From Arthrobacter sp. Hiyo8 (GTDB lineage: Bacteria > Actinomycetota > Actinomycetes > Actinomycetales > Micrococcaceae), in assembly GCA_001549895.1 (NCBI GenBank), contig AP014719.1, forward strand, positions 3,534,001 to 3,598,000: a DNA stretch of 64,000 nt. The letters are read 5' to 3'. This document shows, in pieces, positions 9,660 through 19,144 of this stretch. The notes beneath the pieces are model-generated. The model was not told where the DNA came from. It saw only the letters and a list, made by a program, of their open reading frames with translations, and did no database searches. Within the stretch, counting starts at the first letter, position 1; each line of letters begins with the position of its first letter. Made by a program: the position numbers and the translations under genes.

Positions 9660-10570
9660 CCTGCCCCTGCCGGTCCTGCGGGGCGCTGCCCGCCCGGGCA
9701 CGGCCCTGCCCGCTGCCGCCGGCACGGGAATTCCCCGCCGGGCTGCCGGGGACCGGGGGAAGGTGAGTTCGAACCGGCAGCCGCCGTCCGGGGTTTCAGT
9801 GGCACGGATGCCGGCGTGGTGGGCGGCCATGATGGCTGCGGCGATGGCCAGGCCCAGGCCGCTGCCGCCGCCTTCGCGGGAGCGGCTCTCATCGAGGCGG
9901 ACAAAGCGTTCGAAGATCCGTTCCCGCTCCGGGACCGGTACAGGCGGCCCGTCGTTGTCGATGGTGACGACAGCCCCCTGGGCGGTGGAGGTCAGGGTGA
10001 TGCCGATCCTGGAGCGGGCATGCCGGTCGGCGTTGTCCAGGACGTTGCGTACCACCTGGCCCAGGCGCCGGGCGTCCCCGGTGGTCCGTGCCGGGTCAAA
10101 GGTGGCCTCGATGCGGTGGCTGCTGGTGGAGCGCAGCCGGCGCAGTTCCTGGCCCAGGACATCATCAAGGTCCACGTCAAGGGTTTCGAGGCGCAGCCCG
10201 CCGTCGTTGGTTTTCGCCAGGGTCAGCAGATCCTCGACCAGGTGGCGCATCCTGGCGGTTTCCCCGGCGAGGACGCTATTCATCTCCTGCCAGGTGGCCC
10301 CGGTCGGGTCGGCGGCGGCGATCTCCACGCCTGCGCTCAGGGTGGCCAGGGGGCTGCGGAGTTCGTGGCTGGCGTCCGAGACGAAGCGGCGCTGGTCCCG
10401 GTCCGCGGCCTGCAGCCGTTCCAACATCGTGTTCATCGTCAGCGCCAGGGCCTGGAGTTCATCGGAGGTGGGCGGCACTTCGACGCGGCCGTCCAGCTTC
10501 CGGGAGTCGATGCTTGCGACCTGGCCGCGGATCCGTTCGACCTGGCGCAGGGAGCCCTCGGGGGACGGTG
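9604..10570 (-). pseudogene. Histidine kinase lacking its sensor domain
   Basis: The open stretch begins inside a HAMP-like segment (RQVERIRGQVASIDSRKLDG) and continues with the H-box VSDASHELRSPLATLS, N-box VVRNVLDNADRHA and G-box GGSGLGLAIAAA, so dimerisation and ATP-binding domains are complete. No membrane helices or sensor precede it; the sequence upstream changes abruptly to an unrelated Fic-like fragment at about 10575. Without a start or sensor it is probably non-functional. Its C-terminal end is unclear because the frame stays open into the opposite-strand response regulator; 9604 is a stop reached after one likely frameshift. Confidence 0.6.
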
Positions 10571-10605
10571 AATCAGCGCACTGGCAAGCCATACCTATCC
10601 CCTGG

Positions 10606-10728
10606 TTATGCGCCGGCCATGAGGGCGGCATGGCGCATCAGGGCCCTGTGCATCTCCAGCACCGTGGTGCTCTCCAGCGAGTCGGCGGCTGCCAGGGCCG
10701 CACGGATGTTTCTCTCATCTATCCTCAA
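10606..10728 (-). pseudogene. Fragment of a Fic-family protein
   Basis: About 40 codons read ERNIRAALAAADSLEST and VLEMHRALMRHAALMAGA before a TAA. This matches the helical lead-in of Fic (AMP-transferase) proteins just ahead of the substrate-binding flap, where the family normally goes on to YRDxxVWIGG. The catalytic HPFxxGNG loop is absent. The fragment abuts the truncated kinase, so this is a breakpoint. Confidence 0.4.
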
Positions 10729-10878
10729 ACATGGAGCGCAGGAAGAGCTCGAATCTGAAACACCCTGGCATGCGATGACGCCAGCCGGTCCCGTGACCGG
10801 TCCTATCGGTTGCCGAGAGACTCGCCTGCAAGCACCGGCGAGCACCACCTGACCTTTCCCCATCCGAAAGGAAAATTC

Positions 10879-11610
10879 ATGATCGACCTTCCCACCGGCT
10901 CAAGCTGGAGCGGCACGTCAGCCATCCTTTTTGATCTCGACGGTGTCTTGACACCCACCGCGATCGTGCACGAGCGCGCGTGGCAGGACCTCTTCGACGG
11001 ATTCCTGCGCTCGGTCCCCGGGGCGGCGCCTTACCGCGAAAGCGACTACTTCTATTACATCGACGGCAAGCCCCGGTTCGACGGGGTCCGGGACTTTCTG
11101 GCCTCACGCGATATCGTCCTGCCGGAAGGCCCGCTGGACGACGATCCTGCCCACGACACTGTCCATGGGCTGGGGAACCGCAAGAACAAGGTCTTCAAGG
11201 ACATCATCGAGGTCGGCGGAGTGAGGCCGTACGAGGGGTCCGTGAGGTTCATCGAGGCCGCGCTGGCCAGGGGGCTGAAGCTCGCTGTCGTTTCCTCCTC
11301 CCGCAACGCCGCGACGGTGCTCAAGGCCGCGGGGCTGTCGGACTATTTCCCGGTGGTGGTGGACGGTGTCGTCGCTGTCGCGGAAGGATTGCCCGGCAAG
11401 CCCAGCCCTGCAAGCTATGAATACGCTGCGGGGCTGCTGGGCGTGCCCAGCGAAGAGTGCGTCGTGGTCGAGGACGCCGTCTCCGGTGTCCAGGCCGGAA
11501 GCGCGGGGAGCTTCCACTCGGTGATCGGCGTGGACAGGGGAGCGGGCCGGCAGAGGCTGCTGGACGCCGGCGCCACCCTCGTGGTCAACGACCTCGCCGA
11601 ACTGCTCTGA
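10879..11610 (+). CDS. Beta-phosphoglucomutase-like HAD hydrolase
   Basis: An intact 243-residue HAD protein with ATG 10879 and AAAGGA about 6 bases upstream. It has the nucleophile motif LFDLDGVLTPTA, motif II VVSSSRNA, the lysine of motif III in GKPSPASYEYA and the acidic motif IV VVVEDAVSGVQAG. The helical cap lies between residues 25 and 110. Relatives convert beta-glucose-1-phosphate to glucose-6-phosphate and are paired with GH65 phosphorylases. The next gene starts like a GH65 enzyme 67 bases downstream, supporting a maltose/trehalose/kojibiose phosphorolysis operon whose second gene is now broken. Confidence 0.75.
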   Translation: MIDLPTGSSWSGTSAILFDLDGVLTPTAIVHERAWQDLFDGFLRSVPGAAPYRESDYFYYIDGKPRFDGVRDFLASRDIVLPEGPLDDDPAHDTVHGLGNRKNKVFKDIIEVGGVRPYEGSVRFIEAALARGLKLAVVSSSRNAATVLKAAGLSDYFPVVVDGVVAVAEGLPGKPSPASYEYAAGLLGVPSEECVVVEDAVSGVQAGSAGSFHSVIGVDRGAGRQRLLDAGATLVVNDLAELL

Positions 11611-11677
11611 CTCTTCCGCGCACCGCTCACTCCGCAACGTCGACCGCAGCACGACACCTGCCGAAGGAACCCCAACC

Positions 11678-11765
11678 ATGGGTCTCATCACCTCGGACCC
11701 GCGCCCGGTTCCCCACGATCCCTGGCAGCTGGTCGAGACCGTCCACCTGCCCGGGAACGCCGAAG
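11678..11765 (+). pseudogene. 5' fragment of a GH65 glycoside phosphorylase
   Basis: An ATG at 11678 opens MGLITSDPRPVPHDPWQL and VETVHLPGNAEG, which is the usual start of actinobacterial GH65 kojibiose/maltose/trehalose phosphorylases. The homology stops after about 29 codons, near 11765. The remaining 700 or more residues are missing, so the beta-phosphoglucomutase-like enzyme has lost its partner here. Confidence 0.5.
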
Positions 11766-12200
11766 GCATCGGAAATGTCTGTGCTGGCTCGTCTGCTCCA
11801 GCTGAACCTCCCGGGGGTCCTTCTGGTGGATGATCTCTCCCGCGGCTGTGGCACGGCGGACTTGCTGAAGGTGGCGTTGAGCCAGAGGCGTGATGCGGCG
11901 AGGGTGATCGCTGCGAAGTAGTTCCGGGAACGATGGGAGACGATGGTAGGCGCTGCACCACGGCGTCGCTCTGCGGTAATGCGTGCTGGGTCGAGGGCAA
12001 GTCACGCCGCCGGAATCTGTCCTTGGCGGGACGCCGGCACGTGCCATGCTGGAGGCGTTCCGGACGGCCTTGTTTGGCCATCCGCGCAATTTCCTGCGCG
12101 CCGAACCCCGGGCCATGGGCCTGTGCTGTCGTGATCCGAGGTCAATCGGAAAGCCGGAAAAGCCGGCCTCGGGCACTTTCTGCCCGATTGATGCCTTTTC
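11766..12200. other. Unassigned stretch between GH65 fragment and IS1182-type element
   Basis: No intact gene is visible. On the minus strand a short run reads YFAAITLAASRLWLNATFSK across one frameshift near 11920, reminiscent of the end of an IS5-like transposase, but this is too short to assign. The sequence is probably debris from earlier insertions. Confidence 0.3.
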
Positions 12201-13935
12201 GAGCCTGTCGCAGAATGGCGTGTCCCAGCCCGGGCGGTGACGACGGTCCTGGGAGAATCGGGTATGGCTCGGAGTTATCGTCCTGTGCGGCGTGATCAGG
12301 TGTTTCTGCTTCCGCCGGATATGCGGGACTGGCTGCCCGAAGATCATCTCGTCTGGCTTGTCATCGAGATCGTCGAGACGCTTGATGTTTCATCTTTCGA
12401 AGCGTCCCGGCGGCGGGGTGGGGTCGGCGCCGCCGGATACGATCCACGGATGCTCCTGGGCTGCTGGTCTATGCGTACTGCCGTGGCGTGCGGTCCTCGC
12501 GTCAGGTCGAGCGGCTATGCCACACGGACATTGCATTCAAAGTGGCGTGCGCTGGCGATGTACCAGACCACGCGACGATTGCGAGGTTCCGTGCCGTGTC
12601 CGAGGAAGCGTTCGCCGGGTTATTTGCGCAGGTGCTGCTGATCGCCGCACGGGCGGGGCTTGCCCGGTTCGGGACGATCGCGATCGACGGGACGAAGATC
12701 CCCGCCAACGCGTCCATCGACGCGAACCGGGGCCGGGAATGGTTCGACCAGCACGCCAAGGAGATCACCGCCGAGGTCGTCGAAGAGGCGAAACGGGTGG
12801 ACGCAGCCGAGGATGCACTGGCCGCCCGCGGGCCGAAGACGGCGGCGACCGTGTCCGTGGAGCCCTGGCCGGAAGGTCGGCCAGGGCAGAGCGGATCCGT
12901 CGCGCAGCGGCCGAACTTACCCAGCAGCAGGGTCGACTGGACACCGATCGCGAGGCCCGGGAGACCGGAGCTCAGGCCCGGCTGGTGGCGTCCCAGGCTG
13001 GGCACCCGGTGCGGGGCAGGATCCCTGAAGGCCCGCTCCGCCTCGCCGAGGCGAGGGCGCATCTGGAACGGGAGCTGCGCGACCACCAAGCCAAGCTCGA
13101 TCGCAGGCCGCGTTGATCGCCGCAGGGAAGAAGCCTATGGGCGCTCCGCCTGTCCCGACCGAGGAGCACTCCCGGATTATCCGGGCACGCCGTGTCGTCG
13201 CTGCAGCCCAAGCCGCCGCGGCCCGCGACGGACAAGCCCCGACGAGAAGCCTCCCCAAGGCCATCGCGAACACCACAGACCCGGAGTCGCGGGTGATGCC
13301 CACACGCCGGGTTTCGTCCAGGGGTACAACGCGCAGGTCGCCGTCACTGCTGACCACGTCATCGCCGCCGTCAATGTGAACCAGCAGCCCAACGACATGC
13401 CCTCTTTCGTTCCCATGATGACCGCGGCCACCGACGCCGCCGCGGGCCTCCATGCAAGCACCGGCTCACCCGAACACCAGATCGGGGTCATCCTGGCCGA
13501 TGCCGGCTACTGCAGCAACAAGAACCTGAATGCACCAGGCCCCGACCGGATCATCGCCCTCGGCAAAGGCCGCGAACAGCATGCCCAGGCAGTCCGATCA
13601 CCGGCATCCGGCCCGCCGCCAGCCGGCGCCAACGCGCGGGAAGTGATGGCCCACCGCCTCCGAACACCCGAAGGATCAGCAGCATACAAACGACGCGGCG
13701 CAACCGTCGAACCCAGCATCGGAACCCTCAAGACGATCCTGAGCAGATTCTCCCGCAGGGGCCTCGACGCAGCCCGAAGCGAGCTGAATCTCGCGGCCGC
13801 CGCCTACAACATCCGGAAGATCCACACGGCAACCGGCTGAGGCCCGGCCTTGGGGCCCTTGGGCATACGCCGACCCCCGACCAGCAGTCCCCTCGTCACC
13901 GCCCGGGCTGGGACACACCATTCTGCGACAGGCTC
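12201..13935 (+). mobile_element. IS1182-type insertion sequence with 43-bp inverted repeats
   Basis: The ends at 12201-12243 and 13893-13935 are inverted repeats of 43 bases with a single mismatch; both begin GAGCCTGTCGCAGAATGG and continue GTGTCCCAGCCCGGGCGGTG. They enclose one transposase gene. Four bases, TTTC, occur directly outside each end (12197-12200 and 13936-13939) and may be the target duplication. The element is complete in structure, 1735 bases. Confidence 0.8.
12264..13840 (+). CDS. IS1182-family DDE transposase
   Basis: About 526 residues starting at ATG 12264 (MARSYRPVRRDQVFLLPP, then DMRDWLPEDHLVWLVIEIV), a hallmark IS1182 N-terminus. The DDE domain shows IAIDGTKIPANASID for the first Asp, VILADAGYCSNKNL for the second and VEPSIGTLKTILSRF for the Glu region. 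An inserted helical segment (residues 190 to 290, rich in Arg, Ala and Glu) separates the first two. Four 1-base deletions disturb the frame, consistent with the length. It sits alone within the inverted repeats. If the deletions are sequencing errors, the transposase would be complete. Confidence 0.8.
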
Positions 13936-14009
13936 TTTCAGCGGGAAAGGGGCACTTTGTCGGCGATTGCAGATAGGGTTGCTTCCGGGCCGATGGTGGC
14001 GAGGTGAAG

Positions 14010-14132
14010 TCACTCGGTCCAGGGGACCAGGAATCGTGCGGCAATGACAAAGATGTAAGCGACCGCGGCTATCGATATCAGGATTCGTGGCCAGCTGTGT
14101 CCGCGCAGGCCGTGGACCATCCACCTAAGCAT
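14010..14132 (-). CDS. Small single-helix membrane peptide (intact copy)
   Basis: ATG 14132 lies 6 bases after GGGAGG, which decides the start over the in-frame ATG at 14138. The 40-residue product reads MLRWMVHGLRGHSWPRILIS, then IAAVAYIFVIAARFLVPWTE: a basic head followed by one membrane helix. A damaged second copy lies at 5642-5764. The gene sits between the IS1182-type element and the IS110-type element. No known family is recognised; size and shape suit a membrane-active or regulatory peptide. Confidence 0.5.
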   Translation of the reverse strand: MLRWMVHGLRGHSWPRILISIAAVAYIFVIAARFLVPWTE

Positions 14133-14279
14133 TCGCATCCTCCCTGTGCCGCAGCAAGGTTGTATCAATTGAACGACATTACTTTATCCTAGGGCCCACA
14201 TAGGGACGCCCTCGGCTTCAGGTCTGGGCGCGGGGTGGAAGGGGCGCGTGGCTGCTCCGGCCTGCCGGCCCCGGCATGA

Positions 14280-14454
14280 TTGACCCCCCAGTCGTCAATG
14301 ATCCGGGGGTGTTGTCACCGGGGCCTGGTAGGTGCCGGAGAGACCGCTAATAGAGGCAGGACAGGTTGGGATCGTCGTGCGTAACGTGGATGCCGGGCTC
14401 TGACACCGCGGACAGTCCAGCACAGATATCAGCTCCCGCGACTGGGAGGTACAG
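14280..14454 (+). ncRNA. Candidate IS110 left end with bridge-RNA locus
   Basis: IS110 elements carry a long non-coding left end from which a structured bridge RNA that picks target and donor DNA is made. This 175-base stretch just upstream of the IS110-type transposase is gene-free and rich in short hairpins (for example around GGGGCCTGGTAGGTGCC and GCTCTGACACCGCGGACAG). Position and size fit; the exact element end and RNA fold could not be worked out by eye. Confidence 0.4.
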
Positions 14455-15655
14455 GTGATCGGAAACCACGAAAGCATCGATGTCTTCATTCGCCTGGACG
14501 TTGGCAAGGGCGAGCACCACGCCGTTGCCGTGGACCGGGCAAGTAAGAAGCTCTACGACAACGCGTTGCCCAACGACGGGGCCAGGCTGCGCGAAGTACT
14601 GGCCTCACTAAACAGGCACGGCAGCATCCTGCTCGTGGTTGACCAGCCCGCGACGATCGGTGCGTTGCCGGTCGCAGTTGCCTAGGCCGCCGGTGTCACC
14701 GTCGGATACCTGCCCGGACTGGCGATGCGCCGGATCGCGGACCTGCACCCCGGCGAGGCTAAAACCGACCTGTTGACGCGTTCATCATCGCCGAAGCGGC
14801 CCGGACCATGCCCCACACCCTGCGCTCAATCCAGATCGCCGACGAACAGCTCGCGGAACTGACCATGCTCTGCGGCTTCGACGACGACCTGGCCAAACAG
14901 GCCACCGCAACGTCGAACAGGATCCGCGGACTGCTCACCCAGATCCACCCGGCACTGGACTGTGTCCTCGGCCCGCGTCTAGACCGCCCGGCCGTGCTGG
15001 ATCTGCTGCGGACCTGGCCGACCCCGAAGCCCTCCGCCATGCTGGCCGCCGCCGGATCGGTAACAGGCTCAAGAAGCTCGCACCCCGGATGGGCGAACGC
15101 CTCGCCGGCGCGGTCATCGCCGCCTTGGACCAGCAAACGGTCACAGTCATCGGGACGAACGCGGCCACCATCGTCCTGCCCCAGCTTGCCCGGATGCACG
15201 CCGACATCCGCGAATCACGGGACACCGTCTTCACGCAGGTCGAAGCCCTCGTGGAGGCCCACCCTCTTCACCCGGTCCTGACGTCACTACCGGCGGTCGG
15301 CGTCAGGACCGCAGCACGCATCCTCACCGAGATCGTCGGGAAAGACTTCGCTTCGGCAGGGCACATGGCCTCCTACGCAGGCCTCGCCCCGGTGACCTGG
15401 AGATCCGGGACTTCGATCCGCGGCGACCACCCATCCCGGAAAGGAAACAAGATCCTCAAGAGAGCCCCGTTTCTCTCCGCCTTCGCCGCGTTGAAGGACC
15501 CGCCGTCGAGGGCCTACTACGACCGGAAACGAGCTGAAGGAAAACGCCGCCACAACCAGACCCTCATCGCCCTCGCCCGGCGCCGCTGCGATACGCTCTT
15601 CGCCATGCTCAGAGACGGCACATTCTACGAACCACGAACACCCTCGGCCGCTTGA
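14455..15655 (+). CDS. IS110-family DEDD transposase (damaged)
   Basis: About 400 residues from GTG 14455, with GGGAGG 6 bases upstream. The N-terminal RuvC-like DEDD domain starts VFIRLDVGKGEHHAVAV; the C-terminal Tnp20 domain shows LTSLPAVGVRTAARILTEI, SYAGLAPVTWRSGTSIRG and the catalytic-serine region. A TAG at 14683 replaces a likely CAG (Gln), one base is lost near 14775 where KTDARDA is expected, and another near 15070. The nonsense codon is a substitution and may be real, so the element may be dead. It follows its non-coding left end directly. Confidence 0.75.
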
Positions 15656-15928
15656 CGAAAACCACAGAGGCACCCCTCGGGTTCGATGCCGGGCGGCGGA
15701 GAGGTCCCCCACCGTCTCACGCCCCGCCCGTGTCCGTCGGCCTTGGTTCACCTGTCTTCCTTCGAAGCCGCTCCAGGATGGATAGTCCTGAGAGGACTTT
15801 CCAGAGGGCCGATGACGGCTTCGAGCACAAGACCCTCGTCGGTCCGGTGCTTCGGAACGGGGTGTCCGTGCTGGGGATCCCACCCGCTGCGCGGCGCGCC
15901 GGTCCGTGGGGAGCACCGTCAATGCTGC

Positions 15929-16684
15929 TCAGGGCACGGGCGTGTCGAGGTTCGCAGGGAAGGTGTATGTGGCCGGGACGGGTACGGGGCGGTCCCTTGT
16001 ACGAGTGCGATTTCCTCTTTCGGGTGCAGGACGACCGTGTCGGGCGGGCCCTGCGATCGGGTGCCGTTGACAAACACCGACCATTCGCCGGCCGGGTGGC
16101 CGCCGATGGTTGCGTTTCCGGCGAGCACCCCCCATTCGCGCAGGAACTGGGCCAGGGTGAAGCGTTCTCCCGGCGTGTCGGCTTCGACGTGGATGATTCC
16201 GGAGGCGTCGTGGGTGTGGACGGGGGACCGGCCGCCGCTCTGTCCTTGGTTCACGTCCGCGAACCCGATCCCCGCCGGGACGCTCACGGCTTTCCCGTCG
16301 ACGTACATGTCCAGGTGGGCGTGGAAATGCTCCCCTGTTCCCTCGTTCGCCAGTATCGGCAGGCCGACTCCCCGGATCCGGTCCGCGGCGTCCGGCTGCA
16401 GGGCCACGGATCCGCAGCGGTTCGCGGATCCCGCCCGCGGTGAGCGGACCCGGGGCTACGGTGGTTGCGGCTTGGTCTGCCGGGGGCGTGGTGCGCAGGA
16501 GCCCGGCCCGAACCAGGACACTGCCGCGAGGACGACACCGAGCAGGATCAGGACGGTCAGGCCGTGACCGCGTGGCCGTACCGGTCCGGGGAGGTCCGTC
16601 CCGTGTCCGTGGCCGGGGTCCCGGGCAGGCTGTCCCGTCGGGCGGGTTGCCTGGTCTGGTTCCGGCCGTTCCTTGGAGGCTCAT
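15929..16684 (-). CDS. Membrane-anchored extracytoplasmic protein with HTHD motif
   Basis: About 252 residues after restoring three lost bases (near 16450, 16400 and 15990). A helix GLTVLILLGVVLAAVSWFGP near residue 50 anchors it; the outside part shows EHFHAHLDMYVDGK, SPVHTHDASGIIHVEAD, FTLAQFLREWGV and FVNGTRSQGPPDTVVLHPKE. This pattern is common in uncharacterised actinobacterial membrane proteins, and the clustered His/Asp suggest metal binding. Its ATG overlaps the stop of the WbqC-like gene (ATGA), so the three genes of this leftward operon are coupled. Confidence 0.6.
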   Translation of the reverse strand: MSLQGTAGTRPGNPPDGTACPGPRPRTRDGPPRTGTATRSRPDRPDPARCRPRGSVLVRAGLLRTTPPADQAATTVAPGPLTAGGIREPLRIRGPAAGRRGPDPGSRPADTGERGNRGAFPRPPGHVRRRESRERPGGDRVRGREPRTERRPVPRPHPRRLRNHPRRSRHAGRTLHPGPVPARMGGARRKRNHRRPPGRRMVGVCQRHPIAGPARHGRPAPERGNRTRTRDRPVPVPATYTFPANLDTPVP

Positions 16685-17400
16685 GGTGCCGGTTGCGGGC
16701 TGGGGCGCAGTTCGCTGCGGCTGCAGGAGTCCAGCAATTCCCGTGCCATGGTCCCGGTGTGGAAGAGCAGGTCGGCGGCGGCAAGGTTCGGGGTGAACGG
16801 TCCGGGCCCTGCGGATATGCGGGGTGGTCGAAGAGCTGGTGGTAGACGGGGATGCCCGCCTCCTCGAACCCTGTCCAGTCGATGACGTGGGTGGTGGTGG
16901 TGCTGGTGAGATGGCCGTCGCCTCCGGCGTTTCGGACCAGATCCAGCAGCCGTTCTTCCCTCGTGCCGCCGTGCTCGAGCCTGGTGGCTCTGACGATCCT
17001 GACACCGGAGCCGAGGTAACGGCAGAACTGCTCGAGCAGATCCAGGTTGTGCTCCACCAGGAACTGGTGTTGGCGGCCGTACACGGCGTGGATAAGGGGG
17101 AACACCTCCCCGAAACAGGGGCCTGGTGGTAGTTGGCTTCCAGGAAGTCAAGATGTCTCCGGCGCCAGCCGTTTTCAGCGACACGGACATTGTTCAGGAT
17201 CTGCCGAGTGCCGGTGCTGAGCACCGGCACCGTGAGCCATTCCGGGTTTCCGGCCGGGACTTGAGCAGCTGGCGGGCGTGGAATTCCTGCCGGGTGAACT
17301 GGACGCTGTCGTACGCGACGTACACGTCGCTCGCCAGCACCTTGGCCAGGAGTTTGAGCCAGGGCATGAAATTGGGCTGGTGGACCGAGACAATCACCAT
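16681..17400 (-). CDS. WbqC-like family protein
   Basis: A roughly 240-residue protein beginning MVIVSVHQPNFMPWLKLL, DVYVAYDSVQFTRQEFHARQ, the classic WbqC start (HQPNYxPW, then D.VQ). Later stretches are WLTVPVLSTGTRQILNNVRV, FPLIHAVYGRQHQFLVEHN and VYHQLFDHPAYPQG. Three lost bases break it (720 bases agree with three). WbqC-type proteins sit in O-antigen or surface-polysaccharide clusters, with unknown chemistry. The ATG shares its A with the TGA of the PIG-L gene, and its own stop overlaps the next start. Confidence 0.7.
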
Positions 17401-18126
17401 CAGAACACCACCCGGTGGGCGACAAAGCCCTCGGCCGCCTCGGCGGACACTTCCCGGCCCGCAGCCTGCACTGCAGCTCCAGGCCCTCGGGGCTTCCATG
17501 GAAGAGCGGGCCCCTGATCTGGGAGGCATGGGCGCGCAGGGCATCGAGTTTGACGGCCAGGAAATCGCTGACGTCGATGTAGAAGGTGGGGTGGAACCGT
17601 TCGGTCTCCGGGCCCAGAACAGGCTGGTGTTGTCATAGCCGAGGACCAGGGGGATGAAGTGGCGTTCGGTGCGCAGCCCGGGCCGCGCGGCGGTCATGCA
17701 GGCACGGAACAGTGCCTCGTGGTCCTGGTTGTAACTCATCGAGGGAATGAGCAGCATCGTCGGGTGGATGTTCTCCACCGACAGCCGGGAATCCCGCTCG
17801 ATCAACCTGACCAGATCCCTGCGGGAACGGTATCCAGGGCCAGGTGCATCGATTCCCCGGTGTACATCACCTCCCAGTCATCGACTTTCAACAGTTCCAT
17901 CACGGTGGCGAATTCCTGCAGCCGTGTCTGCGCGCTGACCCGGTGCATCATCTCCCCCGGCCGGCAGAACCGTAGTGGTCAACGCCGCCCAGGGACCCCA
18001 ACAGAACGAAGACCTCGCCCCCAGGGACTTGATCCTCGCGATCGTTCCGGCGCAGCCGTAGGTTTCGTCATCGGCATGCGGTGCGATGACCAGCACCCGC
18101 TGCCCGGATAAAAACACATCCCCCAC
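17400..18126 (-). CDS. PIG-L family deacetylase
   Basis: About 242 residues. The N-terminus reads VLVIAPHADDETYGCAG, the zinc-binding AHPDDE-type motif of LmbE/PIG-L enzymes with Ala in place of Pro; the second zinc site is SMSYNQDHEALFRAC. Family members remove an acetyl group from N-acetylglucosamine-containing substrates (MshB, GlcNAc-PI deacetylase, antibiotic intermediates). Several lost bases break the frame (for example near 18010 and 17805). First gene of the leftward operon with the WbqC-like and HTHD proteins, which suggests deacetylation of a sugar in a surface or lipid-linked glycan. Confidence 0.7.
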
Positions 18127-18710
18127 AAACCTTCCACTCCGGACCCTCCTCGGAAACTCTCACGGCCGTGCCAGCCCGTGGCCGATGCCCCAGCATAGAA
18201 GCCGGCCGATGTGTTCCGCACGAGTGCCACCACCTGAATCCAGGCACCCGCACACCCCCGGTCAACCGGGCCGATACCTGCCCCGACCCGGAACCCGGGC
18301 CGGGCCGTCGCCCCAGGTGGAGCGGGACCGGCTTCAGGCACCGGGAAAGTGAGCACCCGGCGTCCTGGCCTCGCCCGATATTCCACTGGCGTACCGCCCG
18401 CACATGCTCCTGTTCCGCGGGCACCGCGCAGAAGACACGGTGCAACGGCTGCACAGGGCACAAAAAGTCCCGCCGGGATGGGTAGGCAGTACCGGCGGAC
18501 CGCCTCCACTGTACCAACGCCAGATGACAAGACAATCCGGCCAAGCCCTGTGGTCCACGCCGCAACGCTGCCGGTCCCGCCGACGCCGGGGCAGGGTTTC
18601 TTCCAGCTCCGGACTATCCAAGTCTGGGAAAGATACCAGATTCTTATAAAGGTGAGCAGAGAGATGACTTCGTCCCCGCATCAGTCTCCGGTTGCGGTGC
18701 TGCCACGTTA
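18127..18710. other. Gene-poor stretch upstream of the PIG-L operon
   Basis: No supported gene is present on either strand; all frames are Arg/Pro/Ser-rich. It should contain the promoter of the leftward PIG-L operon, but no site stands out. Confidence 0.35.
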
Positions 18711-18813
18711 GGGGTGGGACCCAAGTACGCCTGAAACCTGCCATGTACGTCTGACTGTTGCCGGGCGGCTGGGCTTGCTGTTCGAAGCGACGTGGCCGAT
18801 GCAAGACTGAATC

Positions 18814-19029
18814 ATGCCACTCATCCAGGTTCTAAATGCCAGCCCTTCCTCAACAGCTAAGAAACGCCAGCTGCTCGCCGAACTTACCGCAACGTATGCG
18901 CGCGTCATGGGAATACGGCCAGACACCATCAGAGTCACCCTCCAAGAACTGCCCAGGGAGAACTGGTCTGTCGCAGGGATCACGCTGGCTGACTCCGGCC
19001 AAGACGAATCACTGCAAAGTCGGACCTAG
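18814..19029 (+). CDS. 4-oxalocrotonate tautomerase family protein
   Basis: A 71-residue intact protein starting MPLIQVLNASPSSTAKKRQL, with the Pro right after Met that serves as the catalytic base in this family. Also typical are LTATYARVMGIRPDTIRVTL and the ELPRENWSVAG end; the usual monomer is 60 to 80 residues. Such enzymes isomerise enols or dehalogenate small acids. It is framed by the inverted repeats, which suggests it was moved as cargo. Confidence 0.75.
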   Translation: MPLIQVLNASPSSTAKKRQLLAELTATYARVMGIRPDTIRVTLQELPRENWSVAGITLADSGQDESLQSRT

Positions 19030-19144
19030 AAATGCGACGAAGCTGCGCCCTCCGGCGGCTCGGATTTTCTGATGTCCCGCCGAATCGGCACAGCGGGCAG
19101 GGATAGCCCAGATGCTCCAGGACTCCAAAAAATCGTAGTCGTAG

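Noticed and set aside
15929..17425. Single 498-codon leftward frame
   Set aside because: It only stitches out-of-frame parts of the WbqC-like and HTHD genes; family motifs lie in alternating frames.
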